The notes: a model not told the origin generated them from the sequence alone. A stretch of DNA of 17,872 bases from an uncultured Bacilli bacterium (GCA_947629425.1 CANRDR010000015.1:1-17872); one strand, 5' to 3'; positions 8,075 to 14,645 are shown, numbered from the stretch's first letter. Program-made: numbers and translations.

Positions 8075-8695
8075 TTATTTATCATTTTCATTTTGAGTTT
8101 TAGATGACTTTCCTTCTTTTATACCAGTACTTACAGATTTAGCAATTTCACCTGCTGCATGTTCTATTGTTGGAGTTATCTCTTCAATTCCCTCTTTTGC
8201 AATAGGCATAACTTGTTGAGTTTTAAAAGCCAATATTTGTCTTCCTTTTGCAATAGTAAATAATAAAATTGCAAATGTACAAGTAATAAAACATATAAAT
8301 ATACCTATCGCTATTAATTCTTGACTTACAAAATCACTAGTACTATTCTTAGCAGCACAATAGTCTTTTGTTATAGAATTATTTTTGTATTCATCAGATT
8401 TACAATACGAAGAACTAGGATCTAGTGCTCTTGTAATTATTTTCAAATCATATTCTTCACCATCAGTATATTCTGCAAATACATTATATTTTATTCCTTT
8501 AGATTCCAACTCTAGTCTTTTGCTTTCAAGATTAGTTTTCAACTCTTCTACTTTTTTATTTCCTGGTTTTACAATACCTTTATATATTAAAAATCCCCCT
8601 ATGCTTAATCCGATAATTAATATTAAAATAGCCAGTAAAGTTAAGTTTTTTGCTATTTTTAAATATTTTTCTTCATTTAAATTTTTTCTATCCAT
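8075..8695 (-). CDS. Two-pass membrane protein with Cys pair and coiled-coil loop
   Basis: The 206-residue product has a membrane segment at about 17-41, then a charged, likely coiled-coil stretch (about 44-66) and a loop with C98 and C113 that could form a disulphide. A second membrane segment lies at about 125-149, followed by a cytoplasmic tail with spaced Pro and Gly residues (MPIAKEG, ITPTIEHAAGE) ending in a Lys-rich region. The order of elements is like that of the gene at 10212-10715, so they may be distant relatives, but similarity is mainly architectural. AAGGAG stands 5 nt before the ATG. It is the last of the minus-strand group. No family is recognised; an envelope or membrane-sensing role is only a guess. 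Confidence 0.75.
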   Translation of the reverse strand: MDRKNLNEEKYLKIAKNLTLLAILILIIGLSIGGFLIYKGIVKPGNKKVEELKTNLESKRLELESKGIKYNVFAEYTDGEEYDLKIITRALDPSSSYCKSDEYKNNSITKDYCAAKNSTSDFVSQELIAIGIFICFITCTFAILLFTIAKGRQILAFKTQQVMPIAKEGIEEITPTIEHAAGEIAKSVSTGIKEGKSSKTQNENDK

Positions 8696-8717
8696 TAATA
8701 CTCCTTCTTTGATTTAT

Positions 8718-8743
8718 GAAAAAAATATCAAAATATAGATATT
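8718..8743 (-). terminator. Weak terminator between two minus-strand genes
   Basis: On the minus strand AATATC (8743-8738) and GATATT (8729-8724) form a 6-bp stem followed by a T-run. It lies just after the gene that ends at 8754 and just before the ribosome binding site of the next gene, so it may reduce read-through. Confidence 0.4.
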
Positions 8744-8753
8744 AGTTCCATTA

Positions 8754-9683
8754 TTAATAATTAGTAATTGTTATTTTATTTATATAACCATTAGAATCAT
8801 AATCCATTGATACTTCATATTGACTCATAGTTTTAAATTCTTTTTTTAAAGTAGTTATTTCATCTGTATTTGTTGTTGTAGTATCACTATAAGTAACCGT
8901 AATAATATGATTTGGATATTTTTTATTAATTTTTATTATTTCATCTAATAAACTTGTTACAGAAGAACCATATTCAGTTCCACTATACGTCTCAATTTTT
9001 ATATTAAATATAGCTGAAGATAGTTCGTTAAAATCATCAGAATCATCAATATCAGTTATAGTAATTTTATTTACATAACCTTCAGAATCGTAATCCATTG
9101 ATACTTCGTATTTTTTAGTATCAGCAAATTTTTGTTTTAAAGCAGTTATTTCAGTAGTATCTGATGTAGTTGTATCATTATATATTATAGTTATTTTATA
9201 TTTAGAATTTTTTTTCATTTTAGTAACAACACTGTCAAATAATCTTGATATGTCGCTTCCATACTTTGTTCCCATATATGATTCCATTTCACGATTAAAC
9301 TCATTCTTTTCCCATTCATCATCATTTTTTTCTTTTTCTGACATACCTTCATCTATAATGTTGTTTATTAAATTTCCACCAATTTTATTAATTCTAAAAA
9401 TTTGAGCAAAAGTAAAAACGAAGACAAATATTACTAATAATATTATAAAACCATAAAATATTAAATATCCAATACCGACACCTTTTGCAATTTTAATACC
9501 TTTTTTGCCAACATTTTTCATTTTTTCTTGATTATCTTTATCAGAGACATACTCTTTTGCACCTTTATATATATTATGTATATCTTCTTTTATTTCACTA
9601 TTTAAATCATTATCAACATATTTTTCATCTTCTGGTATATATTTTTCGTCTACACCAACATATTGTCCATTTTTCTTAGCCAT
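8754..9683 (-). CDS. Single-pass membrane protein with two tandem 97-residue repeats
   Basis: The 309-residue product has a hydrophilic, acidic N-terminus (1-60), one membrane segment at about 69-96, a charged linker, then two copies of a domain at 129-210 and 226-307. The copies align without a gap at an offset of 97 residues: GTKYGS and GTEYGS, both with YEVSMDYDS, and both with NKITIT. Repeats are rich in Thr, Asp and aromatic residues and look like small alpha/beta domains outside the membrane. No signal-peptidase site is obvious, so it is probably anchored with its N-terminus inside. AGGAGG lies 6 nt before the ATG. It starts 10 nt after the YbjQ gene ends, so the two are co-transcribed. 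I do not recognise the repeated domain. Confidence 0.8.
   Translation of the reverse strand: MAKKNGQYVGVDEKYIPEDEKYVDNDLNSEIKEDIHNIYKGAKEYVSDKDNQEKMKNVGKKGIKIAKGVGIGYLIFYGFIILLVIFVFVFTFAQIFRINKIGGNLINNIIDEGMSEKEKNDDEWEKNEFNREMESYMGTKYGSDISRLFDSVVTKMKKNSKYKITIIYNDTTTSDTTEITALKQKFADTKKYEVSMDYDSEGYVNKITITDIDDSDDFNELSSAIFNIKIETYSGTEYGSSVTSLLDEIIKINKKYPNHIITVTYSDTTTTNTDEITTLKKEFKTMSQYEVSMDYDSNGYINKITITNY
8763..9008 (-). repeat. Tandem protein-domain repeat, copy 2
   Basis: This encodes residues 226-307 of the 309-residue membrane protein. It aligns residue for residue with copy 1 at an offset of 97. The protein ends two residues after this copy. Confidence 0.8.
9054..9299 (-). repeat. Tandem protein-domain repeat, copy 1
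   Basis: This encodes residues 129-210. Conserved positions include FN at the start, the GT-x-YGS turn, the ITxxYxDTTT strand, YEVSMDYDS and NKITIT. DNA similarity between the copies is also visible, for example in the blocks coding for YEVSMDYDS. Confidence 0.8.
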
Positions 9684-9693
9684 TATTTTCCTC

Positions 9694-10023
9694 CTATTCT
9701 ATAACTACAGCAGTTCCTGTTGCAACTAACATTATCATTATTTGTCCTTGTTCGCCAACAGTTAATGATTCTACATCAATTTTTACACCTACAAGACCAT
9801 TAGCACCTATTTTTTTAGCACGTTCTACCATTTCACTTATTGCCTCTGCTCTTGCATTTACTAATTCTTCTTCATATTCACTAGCACGGCCACCCGTAAA
9901 GTTTGTTATACTTGCAGTAAAATCTTTTACAAAATCAATTCCACATATAACCTCACCAAAAACTATGCCTCTATATTCTTTAATTACTTTACCTTCTAGT
10001 GAAGAAGTTGTCGATAAAATCAT
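9694..10023 (-). CDS. YbjQ/UPF0145 family protein
   Basis: This 109-residue protein has the full length of the YbjQ (UPF0145, DUF74) family. It shows the family pattern: an N-terminal ILSTTSSLEGK strand, YRGIVFGEV, a middle ITNFTGGRASEYEEEL segment, a helix with ARAEAISEMVERAKKIGAN, and C-terminal beta strands. Members form oligomers of beta-sandwich units; their biochemical role is not settled. The ATG at 10023 gives the family length; an in-frame ATG at 10062 would add 13 atypical residues and lacks a ribosome binding site. The gene is 10 nt upstream of the repeat-domain membrane protein, so it may work with or be regulated with it. Confidence 0.85.
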   Translation of the reverse strand: MILSTTSSLEGKVIKEYRGIVFGEVICGIDFVKDFTASITNFTGGRASEYEEELVNARAEAISEMVERAKKIGANGLVGVKIDVESLTVGEQGQIMIMLVATGTAVVIE

Positions 10024-10112
10024 AATTTCCCACTTTTTCCTTTCATAATTATAAAATATCATAATAATTTATAAAAATAAATATAATTTTTGTTTTATTA
10101 TTTATAGTTTAC

Positions 10113-10156
10113 ACAAATAAAAAACGGAAATACAAAAAAAGTTAGTATATATAGTA
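10113..10156 (+). repeat. Degenerate third copy of the 48-bp leader repeat
   Basis: This aligns with the repeats at 11127 and 12094. It keeps the GGAAATACAAAAAAA core and the TATATATAGTA end but differs in the central TAGAG block (GTTAG here). Unlike the other two copies, no gene follows on the plus strand; only a 16-codon frame from the ATG at 10159 is open. It lies between two minus-strand genes. Confidence 0.6.
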
Positions 10157-10178
10157 AAAATGTTTTTATACTATATAG
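10134..10178 (-). terminator. Terminator-like hairpin downstream of the 10212 gene
   Basis: On the minus strand, TATATAGTA with an A-run pairs with a T-run and TACTATATA, with a 2-nt bulge. It is followed within a few bases by a run of seven T (10140-10134), which belongs to the repeat. It would end the gene whose stop is at 10212. It makes this copy of the repeat look partly reused. Confidence 0.45.
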
Positions 10179-10211
10179 AAGGAATAAGTAATTCACTATT
10201 CAAAATATAAA

Positions 10212-10715
10212 CTAATATGTTTTTTTACCTTTAACTAAATAAATAATGAATGCCCCTAAAATAGCCAAACCTGCAATAGATGCACCTATAATATAATATA
10301 TTTGATAAGACATAGGTTTAACAATATTATAATATACAGTATAATCAGCATGTTCTAAATCCCATTGTTCTGAATTTAAAGCAGATATTTGAGAATCAAT
10401 TTTTCTAACTTCTGATTGACAACTAGAATAGTCTGCAAACCAATTTGGATTAGTCATATCTAAAGATTTACATTCATTATCTTTAGCAGTTTTATTTTCT
10501 TCTAAAGGTTCAAGTTCTTTTTCTATCTCTGCTAATCTCTTTTTTGCTGCATCAACTCTTGCTTGAGATTCATTATATGCTGTTTGATATCTTTTTTCAT
10601 TTGTTTTTTTAGCACTAAATTGTTTAATAAGACCAAATCCTGCAAATAATACTCCTATACAAACACCTATAATAATAATTAGTATTGGTAATGGTAATTT
10701 TTTCTTTTCTTTCAT
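10212..10715 (-). CDS. Two-pass membrane protein with coiled coil and Cys pair
   Basis: The 167-residue product has a basic N-terminus, a membrane segment at about 9-30, then a long charged helix of likely coiled coil (about 35-75, rich in Glu, Lys, Ala). C82 and C99 follow in a loop, then a second helical stretch and a second membrane segment at about 138-161 ending in KGKKTY. With both ends inside, the coiled coil and cysteines would face outwards. AAGGAG precedes the ATG by 9 nt. It is transcribed away from the XRE regulator gene, with a 30-bp dyad between them, so it may be under that regulator. No family recognised. The 206-residue protein at 8075-8695 has the same order of elements. Confidence 0.75.
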   Translation of the reverse strand: MKEKKKLPLPILIIIIGVCIGVLFAGFGLIKQFSAKKTNEKRYQTAYNESQARVDAAKKRLAEIEKELEPLEENKTAKDNECKSLDMTNPNWFADYSSCQSEVRKIDSQISALNSEQWDLEHADYTVYYNIVKPMSYQIYYIIGASIAGLAILGAFIIYLVKGKKTY

Positions 10716-10759
10716 TTAGTTCAACTCCTTTCATATTTTATATATTAACATATTTTTCC

Positions 10760-10789
10760 AAAAAAGTGTACTATATCGTAAACTTTTTT
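10760..10789. promoter_or_regulatory. 30-bp dyad between divergent genes, candidate operator
   Basis: The two 15-bp half-sites agree at 13 positions. The outer parts are AAAAAAGT and ACTTTTTT, and the centre is TACTATATCGTA. It lies midway between a minus-strand membrane protein gene and a plus-strand XRE regulator gene, close to a TATAGT box at 10813-10818. Autoregulation by the XRE protein is the simple reading. The same sequence could fold as a hairpin with A/T flanks, but no gene ends here for a terminator to serve. Confidence 0.45.
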
Positions 10790-10853
10790 TAATTCATAAA
10801 TGAGAAAATTATTATAGTTAGTTTATTTTTCTTCACAAGAAAGTGTGATTTAT

Positions 10854-11084
10854 ATGGATAATAATGATAATTTATATTATGTTGTTTCACAAAATATAAA
10901 AAAACAAAGAAAATTAAAAGGTTGGACACAGGTTAAACTTGCAATGGAAAGTAATATAAGTGTAGATTATTTAAAAAAAATTGAAACAAAAAGCGGATGT
11001 AATAAACAATTTTCTTTAGATACAATACAAAAAATTGCAAAAGCATTAAATATAGATGTTAGAGACTTATTTAATAAACTCTAG
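10854..11084 (+). CDS. XRE-family HTH transcription regulator
   Basis: The 76-residue protein is almost entirely one Cro/CI-type helix-turn-helix domain: NIKKQRKLKGWTQVKLA, then NISVDYLKKIE as recognition helix, and TIQKIAKALNIDVRDLF as the closing helices. It is a bare DNA-binding domain with no sensor part. The frame is open to a GTG at 10845, but the ATG at 10854 is preferred; a weak GTGTGAT precedes it. It is divergent from the membrane protein at 10715, followed by its own terminator, and lies just before the repeat-led nuclease and helicase genes. It might control either side. The target is not known. Confidence 0.85.
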   Translation: MDNNDNLYYVVSQNIKKQRKLKGWTQVKLAMESNISVDYLKKIETKSGCNKQFSLDTIQKIAKALNIDVRDLFNKL

Positions 11085-11086
11085 TT

Positions 11087-11118
11087 AAATAGAAATGAAA
11101 AAGTTTCTATTTTTATTT
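11087..11118 (+). terminator. Terminator of the XRE regulator gene
   Basis: AAATAGAAA (11087-11095) pairs with TTTCTATTT (11104-11112) and continues into a T-rich run. It separates the regulator from the next gene, which must therefore have its own promoter. Confidence 0.6.
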
Positions 11119-11128
11119 TAAAATTTAC

Positions 11129-11176
11129 AAATAAAAAAAGGAAATACAAAAAAATAGAGTATATATATAGTAGAGG
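11129..11176 (+). repeat. 48-bp perfect direct repeat, copy A (leader of nuclease gene)
   Basis: This is identical over 48 bases to 12094-12141. The core is GGAAATACAAAAAAATAGAG followed by a TATATATATA box and GTAGAGG. It lies 33 nt before the ATG of the nuclease gene. A short extra segment with GTAC-TTTTA-GTAC, absent from the other copy, separates it from the shared GTATATATG start. The TATATA box suggests a promoter, but no standard -35 box is found at the right spacing. Confidence 0.85.
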
Positions 11177-11209
11177 GTACTTTTAGTACTTTAGAAAGAA
11201 TGTGTATAT

Positions 11210-12094
11210 ATGGACTATTATAATGAAATTAAAAATGAATTAATTAACAATGAAATAACTAGAAAAATAAAGAATTATAGTATTAATAAAAGTGATTTAA
11301 ATACTTATTATAATGTAGGTAAAATATTAAATGATGCTGGTAAACATTATGGAGAAGGTATAATTAAAGAATACTCTAAAAAATTAACTGAAGATTTAGG
11401 TAAAAAATATGATATATCGTCATTAAATAAAATGAAAAAATTTTATTATTTGATTAAAAAAATGGCGACAGTGTCGCCAAAATTAACATACAGTCATTAT
11501 GTTGAATTATTACCTATTAATGATATTAATAAGATTAAATACTACATTAATATAACAGAACAATATAATTTATCTATAAGAGAATTAAGAAATAGAATAA
11601 AATCAAAAGAATATGAAAGATTACCTGATAAAACAAAAGATAAATTAGTTAATGAAAGTAATTCTAATATAACAGATTTAGTAAAAAATCCTATACTAAT
11701 TAAAAATACTAATAATTATGAAATAATATCAGAAAAAATATTACAAAAACTAATATTAGAAGATATACCATCTTTTTTAAAAGAACTTGGTAATGGTTTT
11801 ACATTTATAGATAATGAATATAAAATAAAACTAGGTAATATTTATAACTACATTGACTTATTACTTTTTAATTATATATATAATTGTTTTGTAGTAATAG
11901 AACTAAAAGTAACAGAATTAAAAAAAGAACATATAGGACAAATAGAAATATATATGAATTATATAGATAAAACAATAAAAACGATAAATCAGAATAAGAC
12001 AATAGGAATAATAATATGTAAACATGATAATAAATATATAATTGAATATTGTTCTGATAAAAGAATAATATCTAGAACTTATGAATTTATATAA
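11210..12094 (+). CDS. YhcG/DUF1016 family PD-(D/E)XK nuclease
   Basis: The 294-residue protein shows both parts of this family. The N-terminal DUF1016 helical region (1-155) has YYNVGKILNDAG, YSKKLTEDLGKKY and SPKLTYSHYVELL segments. The C-terminal nuclease domain has D216 (in YIDLLLF) and the E231-L-K233 pair, followed by GQIEIYMNYID and IGIIIC. Catalytic residues seem complete. Family members occur near restriction systems and mobile DNA; their exact role is not settled. The ATG at 11210 follows a weak purine-rich stretch. The gene is exactly framed by two identical 48-bp repeats, the second beginning in its stop codon. A GC-rich palindrome interrupts its AT-rich coding sequence at 11464-11478. 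It may act with the helicase that follows. Confidence 0.85.
   Translation: MDYYNEIKNELINNEITRKIKNYSINKSDLNTYYNVGKILNDAGKHYGEGIIKEYSKKLTEDLGKKYDISSLNKMKKFYYLIKKMATVSPKLTYSHYVELLPINDINKIKYYINITEQYNLSIRELRNRIKSKEYERLPDKTKDKLVNESNSNITDLVKNPILIKNTNNYEIISEKILQKLILEDIPSFLKELGNGFTFIDNEYKIKLGNIYNYIDLLLFNYIYNCFVVIELKVTELKKEHIGQIEIYMNYIDKTIKTINQNKTIGIIICKHDNKYIIEYCSDKRIISRTYEFI
11464..11478. repeat. GC-rich palindrome inside the nuclease gene
   Basis: GGCGACA and TGTCGCC flank a single central G. The segment codes for part of A-T-V-S-P (86-90) using GCG, GTG and TCG codons, which are rare elsewhere in the window. Sequence on both sides returns at once to A/T-rich codons. Confidence 0.7.
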
Positions 12095-12141
12095 AATAAA
12101 AAAAGGAAATACAAAAAAATAGAGTATATATATAGTAGAGG
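12094..12141 (+). repeat. 48-bp perfect direct repeat, copy B (leader of helicase gene)
   Basis: This is identical to 11129-11176. It begins in the stop codon of the nuclease gene and ends 5 nt before the helicase ATG, so its final AGAGG is the ribosome binding site of that gene. If the TATATA box is a -10 element, the helicase mRNA would have a leader of only about ten bases. Confidence 0.85.
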
Positions 12142-12146
12142 TATAT

Positions 12147-13568
12147 ATGAATGATTTATTTTATATTGATGGATATTATTTAGATGAATATCAAATTAAT
12201 TGTGTTAAAAATATGAATAATTTATTAGTTATAGCAGGTGCTGGTAGTGGTAAAACAAGTACTATATTAGGTAAAGTAAAATACTTAATTAGTATAGGTT
12301 ATAAAGAAAGTGATATATTATGTATTAGTTTAACTAATGAAGCCACTAATGGTTTAAAAAATAAATTATTAAAAATTAACTTAAATGTAACATGTATGAC
12401 TTTTCATAAACTAGGATTATCTATTTTAAGAAATGCTTATAAAACAGTTAATATATGTAGTAGTGATTACTTAGAATATATAATAAATGAATATTTTTTA
12501 GGTTGTGTAAAATATTCTTATAGAAAATATTTACTATATATAGAATTTAAAACTAATAAATTTGAAGAAATAATTAATTCTAAACAATTTATATTATATA
12601 AAAGAAATATACTTACATTTATTAATTTATTAAAAAATAAAGATTTAAGTTATGAAAAAATATATGAATTATATAAAAAAAGTATGAATAAAATAATATA
12701 TTTATTTATATTAGAAATATATAGAATATATGATATAGAATGTATTAGTACAAATACATTTGATTTTAACGATATGATAAATGCGTCCGCTAAATTAGTT
12801 AAAGATAAACATATTAAACTAAATTATAAATATATAATTATAGATGAATTTCAAGATTCAAGTTTAATAAAATTTAATTTAATAAATAATATAATAGAAA
12901 ATAATAATGCTAAATTAATGTGCGTTGGAGATGATTATCAAAGTATCTATAGATTTGCTGGTAGTGATGTTTCTTTATTTTTAAACTTTACTAAATATTT
13001 TAAAAATAGTGAAATAATGTATCTTAAAAATACATATAGAAATTCTAAAGAAATATTATATATTAGTTCTAAATTTATATGTAAAAATAAATATCAAATA
13101 CCTAAAAGTTTATATAGCAATAAAAGTAATAGTAAACCAATAAAACTATACTATTCAAAAAATAAAATATATGCTTTAAAACATATATTAAAAATTATTG
13201 GTAAAGATTATATGATAATAGGAAGAAATAATATAGATATAAATTATTATGTTGATAAATATACAGATATTAACAATATAAATTATTTTACTGCACATAA
13301 ATCTAAAGGATTAGAAAGTGAAAATATTGTATTAATTAACATAACAGATGATATTATGGGTTTTCCTTCTAAAATTAAAAATACAAAAATAATAAGCAAA
13401 TTATTTGATAAAGAACTATATAAATATGATGAAGAACGAAGACTATTTTATGTAGCAATTACTAGAACAAAAAATAATGTTTATATTATATTAGATAAGA
13501 ACAATGAATCTATATTTATTAAAGAATTAATTAATGATTTTAAAAATTATATTGAAATTATTAATTAG
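12147..13568 (+). CDS. Compact UvrD/Rep-type superfamily 1 helicase
   Basis: The 473-residue product keeps the core motifs: LDEYQ Q-motif (12-16), Walker A GAGSGKT with K36, LTNEATNGLK, TFHKLG, Walker B IIDEFQDS with D233 and E234, GDDYQSIYRFAG, NTYRNSKE, HKSKGLE and the arginine-finger block RRLFYVAITRTK near 430. It should bind and translocate on single-stranded DNA using ATP. It is far shorter than UvrD, PcrA or Rep (about 650-750), mainly because the accessory 1B and 2B subdomains are small; no nuclease domain is fused. It is led by the same 48-bp repeat as the upstream nuclease gene. It overlaps the end of the convergent sortase gene by 8 bases. A defence or mobile-element role fits the context but is inference. 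Confidence 0.85.
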   Translation: MNDLFYIDGYYLDEYQINCVKNMNNLLVIAGAGSGKTSTILGKVKYLISIGYKESDILCISLTNEATNGLKNKLLKINLNVTCMTFHKLGLSILRNAYKTVNICSSDYLEYIINEYFLGCVKYSYRKYLLYIEFKTNKFEEIINSKQFILYKRNILTFINLLKNKDLSYEKIYELYKKSMNKIIYLFILEIYRIYDIECISTNTFDFNDMINASAKLVKDKHIKLNYKYIIIDEFQDSSLIKFNLINNIIENNNAKLMCVGDDYQSIYRFAGSDVSLFLNFTKYFKNSEIMYLKNTYRNSKEILYISSKFICKNKYQIPKSLYSNKSNSKPIKLYYSKNKIYALKHILKIIGKDYMIIGRNNIDINYYVDKYTDINNINYFTAHKSKGLESENIVLINITDDIMGFPSKIKNTKIISKLFDKELYKYDEERRLFYVAITRTKNNVYIILDKNNESIFIKELINDFKNYIEIIN

Positions 13569-14625
13569 TACTTACTAATTTAGCATGTACTACCATTTTT
13601 ATATCATGATTATAACAAGTTGATAATGTTAATATTTTATCATCTTTATTTAATTCAACATCAAATTTTTGTTCACTTCTATTTTTTAACATATTTAAAA
13701 AATTCAAATAATCTTCATCACTACTAAAATTAGTTGTTAAATAATCTGTTGTTGTAGGAATTTTATAAACACTAAATATTTCCCAGTTGCTATTCAAATT
13801 TTCTGTTGATAATTTAATTGTAAAATCTTTTTTATTATACCAACTAGAATTTAAAGTATTTTTTAATGATCCAAATAACATTCCATTATATAATCCATGT
13901 GCATAAAGAATAGTATTTTGAGATAAGTTATTTATATCATTTCTATAATCCATAAATACCCATCCAGCACTATTTTTTTTCTTATCAAATGAATGATTTA
14001 AATAATAATCATTATCTGAAGTTTTTACAAATGGATAATTAACTTTAGTATTAGCAACTTGTATCCATCCAACTGTATCATTATTAATTCTTTTTAATTC
14101 ATCAAAATTAACATCTAAAAATGAATAATTAGAATATTTAAAATAATCACTATCTTCTTTAATATCTTGTTTAAGTACTTCTTCTTCATAATATTCAGGA
14201 GAATATTCAGTTACTATATCTGCTAAATCATATACTTCCTCAGCAATCTTATTAGTTTCTCTATAATTATTAAATCTTTTTACTAAATTTATAGAAACAA
14301 ATACAATTAAAACCAAACATATACAAGATAAAGCCTTTAAAAAACCTTTTTCAAATTGTAAATATTTTGTTTTTTTGCTATTTTTTAATTTAGGTAATTC
14401 TATTAAAATTGTATTTTCTAAATTAGGAATAATATTATCTATATTAACTGTTTTTGCATCATTTTTTAACATTGGCATTTCTATTCCATATAAAGTGTCA
14501 TCTATTTTAGAAAAAGATACTTTTTTAAATTTTGGCAATTCAATAATAACAGTATTTTCTAAATTATCAATACTATTTTTTAATTTAGGCATTTCAATTG
14601 TATCATTTAAAAAATCCTTTTTCAT
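13561..14625 (-). CDS. Class B-like sortase with repeated cytoplasmic N-terminus
   Basis: Sortases cleave a C-terminal sorting signal and attach the protein to the cell wall. The catalytic domain (about 183-351) shows class B features: GWIQV, NYPFVKTSDNDYYL, GWVFMDYRN, LYAHGLYNGMLFG with catalytic H243, and LSTC with C337. The position that normally holds the catalytic Arg has K343 (IKMVVHAKL). A membrane anchor lies at about 97-115. The roughly 95 residues before it, on the cytoplasmic side, carry four copies of an I-E-[ML]-P-x-[LF]-K motif, which is unusual for sortases. AAGGAA stands before the ATG. The neighbouring secreted protein with an APQTF tail, transcribed in the same direction just upstream, is the likely substrate. 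Confidence 0.88.
   Translation of the reverse strand: MKKDFLNDTIEMPKLKNSIDNLENTVIIELPKFKKVSFSKIDDTLYGIEMPMLKNDAKTVNIDNIIPNLENTILIELPKLKNSKKTKYLQFEKGFLKALSCICLVLIVFVSINLVKRFNNYRETNKIAEEVYDLADIVTEYSPEYYEEEVLKQDIKEDSDYFKYSNYSFLDVNFDELKRINNDTVGWIQVANTKVNYPFVKTSDNDYYLNHSFDKKKNSAGWVFMDYRNDINNLSQNTILYAHGLYNGMLFGSLKNTLNSSWYNKKDFTIKLSTENLNSNWEIFSVYKIPTTTDYLTTNFSSDEDYLNFLNMLKNRSEQKFDVELNKDDKILTLSTCYNHDIKMVVHAKLVSTN
14383..14598 (-). repeat. Repeats encoding I-E-[ML]-P-x-[LF]-K motifs in the sortase N-terminus
   Basis: Motif copies fall at residues 10-16, 28-34, 48-54 and 75-81. Two larger units can be aligned: 20-34 (with LENTVIIELPKFK) and 67-81 (with LENTILIELPKLK). The pattern suggests duplication of a two-motif unit. 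Confidence 0.75.
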
Positions 14626-14645
14626 TTATACCATTCCTTAATATC

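Noticed and set aside
8385..8738. 117-codon plus-strand frame opposite the two-pass membrane protein
   Set aside because: It is antisense to a gene with a good ribosome binding site and has no recognisable domain.
10113..12141. CRISPR array formed by the three dispersed repeats
   Set aside because: The copies are about 1 kb apart with genes between them, have no regular spacers and no cas genes are nearby.
10113..12141. Insertion sequence ends
   Set aside because: The repeats are direct, not inverted, and no transposase or integrase is present in the window.
11210..13568. Restriction-modification system
   Set aside because: There is a nuclease and a helicase, but no methyltransferase or specificity subunit near them; the only methyltransferase in the window is the rRNA-type RlmA.
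14375..14641. 88-codon plus-strand frame opposite the sortase N-terminus
   Set aside because: Its internal repeats only mirror the repeated sortase tail on the other strand.
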